Part shown: positions 6,860-13,886 of the stretch, piece by piece
How the letters are laid out: each line of letters opens with the position of its first letter
How positions within the stretch are numbered: the first letter of the stretch is position 1
Origin: Thermodesulfobacteriaceae bacterium
Lineage (GTDB): Bacteria; Desulfobacterota; Dissulfuribacteria; Dissulfuribacterales; UBA3076
Assembly: GCA_012961845.1 (NCBI GenBank)
Contig: DTYO01000080.1
Location: 1 to 13,907 of the forward strand
Direction of reading: 5' to 3'
DNA length: 13,907 nucleotides
Position numbers and translations under genes: made by a program
The notes under the pieces: model-generated
What the model saw: the letters and a program-made list of their open reading frames with translations, nothing else
The model's database searches: none
Told to the model about the DNA's origin: nothing

Positions 6860-6888
6860 TAATCCTGCTGTAGAGAAAACACTGTTAG

Positions 6889-7590
6889 ATGAATCAATCA
6901 GCGGTCCAGACCCTTGTTCGTCTGCTCATATACATGCGGCGCTTCATTCTGGAGACGATATCCGGTTTCGTTCTTCTTACCGGGGTCATCTACTGGTTTT
7001 CTCCCCATATCCTGTCCTATATGCAGGCCAGGTTTGAACAGCGCCTGGCCTTTTTCGGTGTACTGGAACCGATCATTGCCCTTCTGAAGCTGTCCAGCGT
7101 AATGGCGCTCCTGCTGCTGGCTCCCTGGATCTTGGTCCGCATAACCCAGGCCCTTACCAGTGTACTCGGACTGTCCAGAAAATTTGCCCTTGTATTCCTG
7201 TCTTCCGCATTTATTCTTTTTTATTCCGGCGCCACTTTCTGTTTCTTCATAACCCTGCCATTCGGGATCAACTTTCTCCTGGACTATCAGTCCGAACATC
7301 TGAAACCGGTTATCACCGTAGATAAATTTGTCAATTTTACAGGTCTTTTCATCCTGAGTTTCGGAACAATATTTCAACTGCCCCTTGTAATGACCATGCT
7401 GTGCAGGCTCAAAGCCTGCACAGCAAAAACATTCATAAAATTCAGACGTTATGCAGTGCTGTTCATCGCTGTAATGGCGGCGCTGCTGACTCCCACCCCG
7501 GATATCGTCAACATGGCCATGATGGGCTTGCCCCTGTATATTTTGTATGAAATCGGAATAATAACAGCAAAGCTCATGGACACATCCTAA
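6889..7590 (+). CDS. tatC: Divergent TatC-like translocase protein
   Basis: A 233-residue integral membrane protein with about six hydrophobic segments and TatC landmarks: RLLIYMRR (11-18) at the position of the HLxELR motif, FYSGATFCFFITLPFGINFL (111-130), FGTIFQLP (158-165), and LLTPTPDIVNM (199-209) followed by LPLYILYEIGI. TatC is the receptor for twin-arginine signal peptides in the inner membrane. By-eye alignment to Escherichia coli TatC shows that three conserved acidic positions are changed: Glu15 to Tyr15, Glu103 to a basic or serine residue near 96-98, and Glu170 to Gln163. The first two are the residues that hold the twin arginines. It may therefore be a specialised or non-receptor TatC paralogue. 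No tatA or tatB is nearby. The start ATG at 6889 has no strong ribosome-binding site. Confidence 0.82.
   Translation: MNQSAVQTLVRLLIYMRRFILETISGFVLLTGVIYWFSPHILSYMQARFEQRLAFFGVLEPIIALLKLSSVMALLLLAPWILVRITQALTSVLGLSRKFALVFLSSAFILFYSGATFCFFITLPFGINFLLDYQSEHLKPVITVDKFVNFTGLFILSFGTIFQLPLVMTMLCRLKACTAKTFIKFRRYAVLFIAVMAALLTPTPDIVNMAMMGLPLYILYEIGIITAKLMDTS
7398..7424 (+). repeat. Perfect 12-bp inverted repeat inside tatC
   Basis: GCTGTGCAGGCT (7398-7409), loop CAA, AGCCTGCACAGC (7413-7424) is a perfect palindromic hairpin inside the tatC reading frame. It encodes the short stretch LCRLKACTA between two membrane segments and is followed by AAAAA. I saw no second copy in the window. Confidence 0.6.
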
Positions 7591-7592
7591 GT

Positions 7593-7625
7593 CTGTCTTG
7601 ACAAGACTTGACCAACATATATATT
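7593..7625 (+). promoter_or_regulatory. Strong candidate promoter for the yceD-rpmF-plsX-fabH-acd-etfBA operon
   Basis: A perfect TTGACA (7598-7603) is followed after 16 bases by TATATT (7620-7625). The -35 is embedded in the 13-base palindrome GTCTTG-A-CAAGAC (7595-7607), a possible operator. A second TTGACC lies at 7608-7613. The 11-mer CTGTCTTGACA also occurs on the minus strand at 5143-5133. The transcript would have a leader of about 200 bases containing CTGTC-CTTGT-GACAG (7644-7658). I saw no other gene or recognised riboswitch in 7591-7835. Confidence 0.5.
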
Positions 7626-7835
7626 AAATCGTTTTTAAAGTATCTGTCCTTGTGACAGTTTATCGAAACAATATCTTTTATTATTACCGGCTGCTGCCCG
7701 GCAAAGAGGCTTTTTGTCCGAGGTCGAGGCGTCTGAAAAGATAAGTGTAGGCTGATGTATATCTGATTATTTCGAGCATTGTTTCGCTGACGCCCAGGAG
7801 ACAGAGCCGAAAGGCCTGCTGTGGAAAGCCTCTTG

Positions 7836-8396
7836 ATGGAATTCATGACTATAAAAAATATTACGGGTTACAGAAAAAATGTCACCGTTGACGAAATACC
7901 TGCCGGTGGTCTGGCAGTCCACTTTGATGAACCTCTCAACATCCTGACAGACGTCGATGACTGCACGATAAGAGGCAAAGTCAAAGGGGATATCACGCTT
8001 TACAGGATCAATCACGACGAGACACATCTGAGCGGCAGGATCAATGCCGTCGTCATCCTGCAGTGCCACCGGTGTCTGGATGCATATGAAAAAGAGGTGG
8101 AAACCGATTTTACATATCTCTTGAAGCCTGAACTCCCTGTTGCAGAAGGGGAACTGGCCTTGAGCAGTGAAGATCTGGAGACGGCCGATTACGACGGAAA
8201 CGAAATAGAAATAGGTGAAAAGCTGCGAGAGCAGATTCTTCTGCAGCTGCCCATACGGAATTTGTGTAAAGACAACTGTAGAGGGCTCTGCCCCGGATGC
8301 GGGGCCAACCTTGGAAAAGAAGAATGCCGCTGCAGGACTGACCAGGTCGATAGCCCTTTTGCAGTTTTGAAAGACCTGAATGTACAGAGCTGTTGA
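7836..8396 (+). CDS. yceD: YceD/DUF177 family protein
   Basis: Member of the DUF177/YceD family, almost always encoded just before rpmF. In Escherichia coli and plants it is linked to 23S rRNA accumulation or processing, and the exact activity is unsettled. The product of about 186 residues has the conserved CHRCL (77-81) and a cysteine cluster NLCKDNCRGLCPGCGANLG (142-160) followed by CRC, then the family ending SPFAVLKDL. The cysteines (144, 148, 152, 155, 164, 166) suggest a metal-binding knuckle. The start is uncertain: ATG at 7836 is chosen because GGAAAG lies 7 bases upstream, but GTG at 7821 and ATG at 7845 are also possible and alter only the first few residues. rpmF follows after 94 bases. 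Confidence 0.88.
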   Translation: MEFMTIKNITGYRKNVTVDEIPAGGLAVHFDEPLNILTDVDDCTIRGKVKGDITLYRINHDETHLSGRINAVVILQCHRCLDAYEKEVETDFTYLLKPELPVAEGELALSSEDLETADYDGNEIEIGEKLREQILLQLPIRNLCKDNCRGLCPGCGANLGKEECRCRTDQVDSPFAVLKDLNVQSC

Positions 8397-8490
8397 CAGA
8401 TACGCATAACTGCTGAGCCTGCTTCTGCGGCAACCGGATGACAAGACCGGCGAAAAGATGACTAAAATTCTATTGACTGGAGGTTAGATC

Positions 8491-8676
8491 ATGGCAGTAC
8501 CCAAAAGAAAGGTTTCCCGTTCACGGAGGGGCAACAGGCGTTCTCATGATGCACTTCGTGCACCCGGCCTGTCCACGTGCCCGCAATGTACAGAATCCAA
8601 ACCGCCTCATCAGGCATGCCCACATTGCGGTACTTACCGCGGGAAAAACTTCACTGAAAAGGAAGATCTTGAATAG
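8491..8676 (+). CDS. rpmF: Large ribosomal subunit protein bL32
   Basis: Structural protein of the 50S subunit. The 61-residue, very basic protein begins MAVPKRKVSRSRRGNRRSHD as bL32 does, and has a complete four-cysteine zinc ribbon: Cys30, Cys33, Cys43, Cys46 (CxxC-x9-CxxC). It is therefore the zinc-binding (C+) form. A strong GGAGG (8479-8483) lies 7 bases before ATG. The order yceD-rpmF-plsX-fabH is widely conserved in bacteria and couples ribosome and lipid synthesis genes. plsX begins 4 bases after its stop. Confidence 0.96.
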   Translation: MAVPKRKVSRSRRGNRRSHDALRAPGLSTCPQCTESKPPHQACPHCGTYRGKNFTEKEDLE

Positions 8677-8680
8677 AAAG

Positions 8681-9691
8681 ATGACAGTTGCCTTGGATGC
8701 CATGGGGGGTGACCGCGGGCCGTCGGTTCTCGTGGAGGGAGCCGTCAGGGCTGCAAGGGAAAGCGGTGTAGCAGTAACCCTGATCGGCAAGCAGGACATA
8801 TTGGAGGACCTGCTGGAACAGCATGGGGCTGCAGCTCTGCCCATCGGCATTCAGGCTGCAACCGAAGTCGTGGAAATGCATGACTCCCCGGCTGATTCTC
8901 TGCGACGCAAGAGAGACTCCTCTATAAGGGTGGCCTTTGAACTGGCCAAACGGCACAGAGCCGAAGCCGTAGTCAGCGCAGGAAACTCAGGAGCAACTCT
9001 GGCCACCGCCATGATCTCCCTGGGCAGACTCAAAGGGGTGAGGCCGGCGATTGCCACGGTCATGCCCACCTTGAAAAATCCTGCAGTGATGATAGACGTT
9101 GGAGCAAATGTAGACTGTAGACCCCACCACCTGCTGCAGTTTGGCATAATGGGGTCTGTTTTCGCCAGGGAGCTTCTTGAATACGACAACCCCAAGGTAG
9201 GCCTGCTGAGCATAGGTGAAGAAGGTTCCAAGGGGAACCTGCAGGTCAAGAGAGCTCATGATCTCCTTGCAAAAAGCGATCTCGACTTCGTGGGAAACGT
9301 AGAGGGAAGAGATGTATTCAAGGGAGATGTAGATGTGGTGGTATGTGATGGTTTCGTCGGCAACATATGCCTGAAATTGAGTGAAGGCCTGGCCGAAACG
9401 ATTCTCCGGATGCTTAAGACCGAGCTGGATGGCAATATCATGGCCAGCATGGGTTATACCCTGGCTAAATCGGCATTCAGGAAATTTGCAAAAAAAATTG
9501 ACTACGCTGAATACGGCGGTGCCCCCCTGCTGGGCATCAACGGAATTGCAATCATATGTCATGGAAGTTCCGGCCCAAAAGCAGTCGGCAATGCAATCAG
9601 AATGGCCCATGAACTTGCCAGGGTCGGCCTGGCCGAAAAACTGGCCGGTTCCATCTCCAAGAGGCGAGACCTGATCAGTGTTGCCAATTAG
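8681..9691 (+). CDS. plsX: Phosphate acyltransferase PlsX
   Basis: Peripheral membrane enzyme that converts acyl-ACP and phosphate to acyl-phosphate, the acyl donor for PlsY in phospholipid synthesis. The 336-residue product has the N-terminal DAMGGD (6-11), SAGNSGA (99-105), a NVEGRD motif, and YGGAPLLGINGI followed by HGSS near the C-terminus, all family hallmarks. The start ATG at 8681 aligns with the usual family N-terminus. A TTG at 8669, overlapping the rpmF stop, has better spacing to AAGGAAG and would add four residues. An open frame reaching back to 8546 overlaps rpmF and has no homology there. fabH starts 22 bases after the stop. Confidence 0.95.
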   Translation: MTVALDAMGGDRGPSVLVEGAVRAARESGVAVTLIGKQDILEDLLEQHGAAALPIGIQAATEVVEMHDSPADSLRRKRDSSIRVAFELAKRHRAEAVVSAGNSGATLATAMISLGRLKGVRPAIATVMPTLKNPAVMIDVGANVDCRPHHLLQFGIMGSVFARELLEYDNPKVGLLSIGEEGSKGNLQVKRAHDLLAKSDLDFVGNVEGRDVFKGDVDVVVCDGFVGNICLKLSEGLAETILRMLKTELDGNIMASMGYTLAKSAFRKFAKKIDYAEYGGAPLLGINGIAIICHGSSGPKAVGNAIRMAHELARVGLAEKLAGSISKRRDLISVAN

Positions 9692-9713
9692 TAAAGGTTT
9701 GACCGCCAGTCCC

Positions 9714-10697
9714 ATGCCGGTACGCACGATAATAATAGGAACAGGCTCACAGGTCCCGGAAACAGCTGTTACTAATAAGGACCTAGAGGCCAGAGTTGAT
9801 ACCACCGACGAGTGGATACGCGCCCGCACGGGGATACAGCAGAGATTTATTGCAGGCGACCACGAAACAAATTCGTTCCTTGCGACACGGGCATCGCTAA
9901 AGGCCCTGGAAATGGCCGGAGTCCGGCCGGAAAAACTGGATCTCATCATAGTCGGCACCCTCACCCCCGATATGCCCATGCCGTCTGTGGCGTGCCTTGT
10001 CCAGAAGGACCTGGGAGCGTCCAATGCCGGCGCTTTCGATATTTCAGCCACCTGCTCAGGATTTCTGTACGGCCTGTCCATAGCCGACAAATTTATCCGG
10101 ACCAACAGCAACATGAAGATTCTGGTCATAGGAAGTGAAATACTCTCCAAACGCACAAATTGGCAGGACCGTACCACTTGCGTTCTGTTCGGAGATGGCG
10201 CAGGAGCCGCTGTGGTCACAGGAACCACGGAAGACCGCGGCATCCTTTCCACTCATCTCCACGCAGACGGTTCCTTGGGAGATCTTCTGACCATCAAGGC
10301 CCTGGGGACCGCTACACCACTTACGCCTGAAGTATTCGACAAGGGCTGGCAGTACATCCAGATGCAGGGCAGAGAAGTCTTCAAGCATGCGGTAAGGGCA
10401 CTGGAATCTGTTGTAAATGAAGCTCTTGAGGCCAACGGCTGGGCCGGCGGTAATATAGATATCCTGTTTTCTCACCAGGCCAACATGCGGATACTTGATT
10501 TTCTGAGAGAAAGGTTGGGACTTCCGAGTGAGAAGGTCTTTATCAATATTCATAAGTATGGTAATACCTCGGCGGCAAGTATCCCTATCGCCCTTGATGA
10601 AGCCAATCGCGCAGGACAACTGCAGCCGGGCCTGAGGATCCTGATGGTGTCTTTTGGAGGAGGTTTCACCTGGGGTTCGATAGCTATGCGCTGGTAA
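9714..10697 (+). CDS. fabH: 3-oxoacyl-ACP synthase III (FabH)
   Basis: Condensing enzyme that starts type II fatty acid synthesis by joining a short acyl-CoA to malonyl-ACP. The 327-residue protein carries the complete catalytic triad: Cys114 in ISATCSGF, His254 in FSHQAN and Asn284 in GNTSAAS, with the same spacing as the Escherichia coli enzyme (112, 244, 274). The C-terminal glycine motif GFTWGS is present. ATG at 9714 fits the family N-terminus (PVRTIIIGTG); an upstream GTG at 9678 would overlap plsX and add 12 unconserved residues. No fabD, fabG or acpP follows, unlike many operons; acd comes next after 29 bases. Primer specificity (acetyl versus branched or longer acyl-CoA) cannot be read by eye. 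Confidence 0.94.
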   Translation: MPVRTIIIGTGSQVPETAVTNKDLEARVDTTDEWIRARTGIQQRFIAGDHETNSFLATRASLKALEMAGVRPEKLDLIIVGTLTPDMPMPSVACLVQKDLGASNAGAFDISATCSGFLYGLSIADKFIRTNSNMKILVIGSEILSKRTNWQDRTTCVLFGDGAGAAVVTGTTEDRGILSTHLHADGSLGDLLTIKALGTATPLTPEVFDKGWQYIQMQGREVFKHAVRALESVVNEALEANGWAGGNIDILFSHQANMRILDFLRERLGLPSEKVFINIHKYGNTSAASIPIALDEANRAGQLQPGLRILMVSFGGGFTWGSIAMRW

Positions 10698-10726
10698 TCT
10701 CATTTAATAGAAAAAGAGAGAAATAC

Positions 10727-11890
10727 ATGGCAAAAGTAAATTATTTCCTGTCGGAAGAACAGCAGATGATAGTTGATCTGACCAGGCAGATCGCTGAAGA
10801 AAAAATCATTCCTGTCCGTGCTGAACTTGACAAAACAGAGGAATTTCCGTGGGATATCATGAAGGATATGGCCCAGGCCGATCTTTTCGGCCTCTATATC
10901 CCTGATGAATACGGCGGCTTGGACGGAGGATGCTTTGAAAACTGTCTGGCTGTCGAACAGCTGGCGTACGGCTGCGTCGCTGTCACAACCACCTTTGCTG
11001 CCAGTGCCTTGGGCGGCTATCCAATTCTGCTGTTCGGTTCAGAAGATCAGAGAAAACAATATCTTCCGGACATTGCAGCCGGAAAAAAGCTGGTAGCTTT
11101 CGGCCTGACGGAATCCAATGCAGGAAGTGATGCGGCAGGAATCCAGACAAGCGCGGTGGAGGACGGAGACTACTGGGTACTCAACGGCACCAAGCAATGG
11201 ATTACCAGTGGCGGCGAAGCAGAAATATACACGATCATTGCCATGACCGACAAACACAAGGGGCCCAGAGGGGCATCAGCCTTTATCGTTGAAAAAGGGG
11301 ATCCCGGTTTCAGTTTCGGCAAGAAAGAGCGCAAGATGGGCCTCAGGGCCTCATCGACCAGAGAACTGCTTCTCAATGACTGCCGTATTCCCAAAGAAAG
11401 GCTTCTGGGCAGGAGGGGGCTTGGATTCATCATAGCCCTCAAGACACTGGATCTTGCAAGGCCCGGGATAGGCGCCATAGCGGTTGGTCTCGCCCAGGCG
11501 GCCCTTGATCAGGCAGTCAGGTATGCCAAAGAGCGAATCCAGTTCGACCAGCCTATTATTTCTTTCCAAGCCATCCAGCACATGCTTGCTGACATGGCCA
11601 CAGAAATAGAGGCCTCCAGAGCACTGGTCTATTCTGTAGCCAGAACCATCGACAGCGGAGAAAAAGATATTGCCAAGCTCTCCGCCATGGCCAAGCTGTA
11701 CGCCACAGACGCCGCCATGAAGGTCACTACCGATGCTGTTCAGATCCTTGGCGGATATGGATATATGCAAGACTACCCTGTAGAAAAAATGATGAGGGAT
11801 GCAAAGATACTCCAGATATACGAAGGAACCAACCAGATTCAGAGAAATGTGATCGGGCAGGCCCTGAACAAAGAGTATGCGAAAAAATGA
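10727..11890 (+). CDS. Acyl-CoA dehydrogenase (short-chain/butyryl-CoA dehydrogenase type)
   Basis: FAD enzyme that introduces or reduces the 2,3 double bond of acyl-CoA, passing electrons to or from Etf. The 387-residue protein shows the usual order: N-terminal helical domain, the FAD/substrate segment AFGLTESNAGSD (124-135) with WITSG (158-162), then the C-terminal helical domain. The active-site base is the glutamate of YEGTNQIQRN (Glu366), the position used in short-chain and butyryl-CoA dehydrogenases. A GAGAG ribosome-binding site precedes ATG at 10727. The stop overlaps etfB by 4 bases (ATGA), so the three genes are probably translationally coupled and form one complex. The substrate is not known; a short-chain or branched acyl-CoA, or an enoyl-CoA run in the reductive direction, is possible. 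Confidence 0.92.
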   Translation: MAKVNYFLSEEQQMIVDLTRQIAEEKIIPVRAELDKTEEFPWDIMKDMAQADLFGLYIPDEYGGLDGGCFENCLAVEQLAYGCVAVTTTFAASALGGYPILLFGSEDQRKQYLPDIAAGKKLVAFGLTESNAGSDAAGIQTSAVEDGDYWVLNGTKQWITSGGEAEIYTIIAMTDKHKGPRGASAFIVEKGDPGFSFGKKERKMGLRASSTRELLLNDCRIPKERLLGRRGLGFIIALKTLDLARPGIGAIAVGLAQAALDQAVRYAKERIQFDQPIISFQAIQHMLADMATEIEASRALVYSVARTIDSGEKDIAKLSAMAKLYATDAAMKVTTDAVQILGGYGYMQDYPVEKMMRDAKILQIYEGTNQIQRNVIGQALNKEYAKK

Positions 11891-12675
11891 AGATAGTAGT
11901 CTGTATAAAACAGGTGCCTGATGCCAAGACCGTTAGATTCGATACTGAAAAAGGCACTCTGGTCAGAGAGGGTGTAGAGGCGGTGATCAATCCATTCGAC
12001 CTGAATGCCATAGAAGCCGGAGTGCAGCTGAAAGAAAGACATGGCGGAGAGGTGACAGTGGTGACCATGGGACCTCCACAGGCAGAAGAGGCGCTCAAAG
12101 AAGCCCTGGCATTAGGTGCAGACAATGGAATCCTCCTGTCCGACCGAGCCTTTGCCGGAGCCGACACACTGGCCACCACCTATACCCTTGCCAAGGCCGT
12201 GGAAAGACTTGCACCTGTAGACCTAGTACTGTGCGGCAAACAGGCCATCGACGGTGATACCGCTCAGGTCGGACCGGGCCTGGCTGTGAGGCTTGGAATT
12301 CCCTACGTGACCTGTGTAAGCGGACTCTCTTTCGGAGACGACCAGAAGACCCTGCGGCTCAAGCGAAGCTGCGAAGAGGGCTACGATATGGTTGAAGTGG
12401 AAATTCCCGCCCTTCTCACCGTACTTGCCACCATAAACACACCCAGAGTTCCTTCACTGAAAGGCAAGCTCAGGGCCAAGAAGGCCAGGATCCCGATCTG
12501 GTCCGCCGACGATCTCGGTGCAGACCACGGCATGATCGGGCTTGCCGGATCTCCGACCCAGGTGGTTTCCACCTCTGTACCGAAGTTCGAGGCAAAAAGG
12601 GAAATGCTCCAAGGCACTCCCGAGGAGCAGGTAGATGCACTGTTAGACAGATTAGAAGAGGCTGGAATTCTGTAA
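11887..12675 (+). CDS. etfB: Electron transfer flavoprotein beta subunit, bifurcating-type sequence
   Basis: Small Etf subunit that carries electrons to or from the preceding acyl-CoA dehydrogenase. The 262-residue protein has the family N-terminus MKIVVCIKQVPD, DRAFAGADTLAT (86-97) and CGKQAIDGDTAQVGP (116-130). The last two resemble EtfB of anaerobic electron-bifurcating complexes, where the nucleotide is a second FAD, more than mitochondrial-type EtfB, where it is AMP. That assignment is inference from motif memory. The ATG overlaps the acd stop (ATGA), and the TAA shares one base with the ATG of etfA, indicating strong coupling. Confidence 0.93.
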   Translation: MKIVVCIKQVPDAKTVRFDTEKGTLVREGVEAVINPFDLNAIEAGVQLKERHGGEVTVVTMGPPQAEEALKEALALGADNGILLSDRAFAGADTLATTYTLAKAVERLAPVDLVLCGKQAIDGDTAQVGPGLAVRLGIPYVTCVSGLSFGDDQKTLRLKRSCEEGYDMVEVEIPALLTVLATINTPRVPSLKGKLRAKKARIPIWSADDLGADHGMIGLAGSPTQVVSTSVPKFEAKREMLQGTPEEQVDALLDRLEEAGIL

Positions 12676-13832
12676 TGCTTATTGTCCACGGAGATAGATG
12701 TATTGGCTGCGGTGAATGTGATGAAGCCTGCAGTTTTGACGCCATACAGGTACAGGAAGAAATTGCGGTGGTGGATCCTGATTCCTGCACCATGTGCGGA
12801 ACGTGTGTCGATGTATGCCCTGAAGAAGCCCTTGAACTTGTTCGTGACGAGGGCAAGGCGCCAGGTAATTTTGATGACTGGCGCGGCGTATGGGTCGCCG
12901 CCGAGTACAAGAACGGCGAAGTAGCCCAGGTTACGCTGGAGCTACTTGCAGAAGCCGGGAAACTAGCTGGCAAAATGGATACCCTTGTTACAGCAGTTCT
13001 CATGGGACACGGAGCTTCATCACAGGCAGAGATTCTGGTCGCCCACGGAGCAGACAGGGTCCTGGTTGCCGACCATCCTGAGCTTGAATATTTCACCGAC
13101 GAGGTATACGGCAACATACTCGCCGACTTTGCGGCCAGAGAAAAACCCGAGATAATTCTCGCAGGGGCCACCGCCATGGGTCGATCGTACATCCCGAGGG
13201 TTGCAACGATTTTGAAAACCGGCCTTACCGCCGACTGCACGGAACTTGACATCAGGCCTGAAGACAGGTCCCTCCTGCAGACCAGACCCGCCTTTGGAGG
13301 AAATCTGCTTGCCACTATCATATGCCCGAACCACCGGCCCCAGATGGCAACAGTAAGACCTCATGTCATGAAGGCGGCCCCCTATGATGCTGACAGAAAG
13401 GGTGAAATAATCGAGATCACACCTGATCCTGCTCTGCTCATGCACAGTGTGAGGGTTGTCGAATCCGTCAAAGAGCAGGTCAGCGGCCCCAGACTTTCAG
13501 AAGCTGAAGTCATTGTCACTGCCGGCAGAGGCATTGAAGAAGAAAAAAACATCGAACTCGTCAGGGAACTGTCTGATCTGCTTGGAGGCTCTATAGGCGC
13601 CACCAGAGCAGTTACAGATGCTGAATGGCTCCCTGAGCAGACCCAGATCGGCCAGACCGGAGTTACAGTATCTCCAAAGCTGTACATTGCCTGCGGAGTG
13701 TCCGGGGCGATACAGCATGTAGTCGGCATACAGGGATCGGAAATCATTGTTGCAGTCAACAAGGATGAATCTGCACCAATTTTCGATTTTTCAACATACG
13801 GAATTGAGGGGGATACCAAGGAAATACTGTAG
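12675..13832 (+). CDS. etfA: Electron transfer flavoprotein alpha subunit with N-terminal 2[4Fe-4S] ferredoxin domain
   Basis: Large Etf subunit fused to a bacterial ferredoxin. Two complete CxxCxxCxxxC motifs lie at the N-terminus (Cys9, 12, 15, 19 and Cys38, 41, 44, 48), enough for two [4Fe-4S] clusters. The Etf alpha body follows from about residue 72, with AGATAMGRSYIPRVA in the N-terminal half. The C-terminal FAD domain shows TAGRGIEEEKNIELV, GATRAVTDAEWLP, IGQTGVTVSPKLYIACG and SGAIQH. This architecture is known from CarE of the caffeyl-CoA reductase complex and LctC of bifurcating lactate dehydrogenase. At 385 residues it ends soon after the YGIEGD motif, lacking the short tail found in many relatives. 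It is the last gene of the operon in this window. Confidence 0.93.
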   Translation: MLIVHGDRCIGCGECDEACSFDAIQVQEEIAVVDPDSCTMCGTCVDVCPEEALELVRDEGKAPGNFDDWRGVWVAAEYKNGEVAQVTLELLAEAGKLAGKMDTLVTAVLMGHGASSQAEILVAHGADRVLVADHPELEYFTDEVYGNILADFAAREKPEIILAGATAMGRSYIPRVATILKTGLTADCTELDIRPEDRSLLQTRPAFGGNLLATIICPNHRPQMATVRPHVMKAAPYDADRKGEIIEITPDPALLMHSVRVVESVKEQVSGPRLSEAEVIVTAGRGIEEEKNIELVRELSDLLGGSIGATRAVTDAEWLPEQTQIGQTGVTVSPKLYIACGVSGAIQHVVGIQGSEIIVAVNKDESAPIFDFSTYGIEGDTKEIL

Positions 13833-13848
13833 AAAGCTTCTTCTCTAA

Positions 13849-13886
13849 AAATAAAGAAAAATTTATTTCTAGTTTAACAAATCTAG
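13849..13886 (+). terminator. AT-rich inverted repeats after etfA
   Basis: AAATAAA (13849-13855), loop GAAAAA, TTTATTT (13862-13868) lies 17 bases after the etfA stop. It is followed by CTAG-TTT, loop AAC, AAA-(T)-CTAG (13869-13886). Both stems are weak and A/T-rich, without a GC-rich stem plus T-tract, so this is only a tentative operon end. The window stops 21 bases later. Confidence 0.25.

Noticed and set aside
8546..8680. N-terminal extension of plsX overlapping rpmF
   Set aside because: The extra residues are an out-of-frame reading of rpmF; the family N-terminus begins at 8681.
8987..10252. Long 421-codon frame on the minus strand opposite plsX and fabH
   Set aside because: It is antisense to two firm genes, has no recognisable domain, and mirrors their codon pattern.
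12470..13321. 283-codon minus-strand frame opposite etfB and etfA
   Set aside because: Low-complexity Ser/Ala-rich translation with no domain; a shadow of the real Etf genes.
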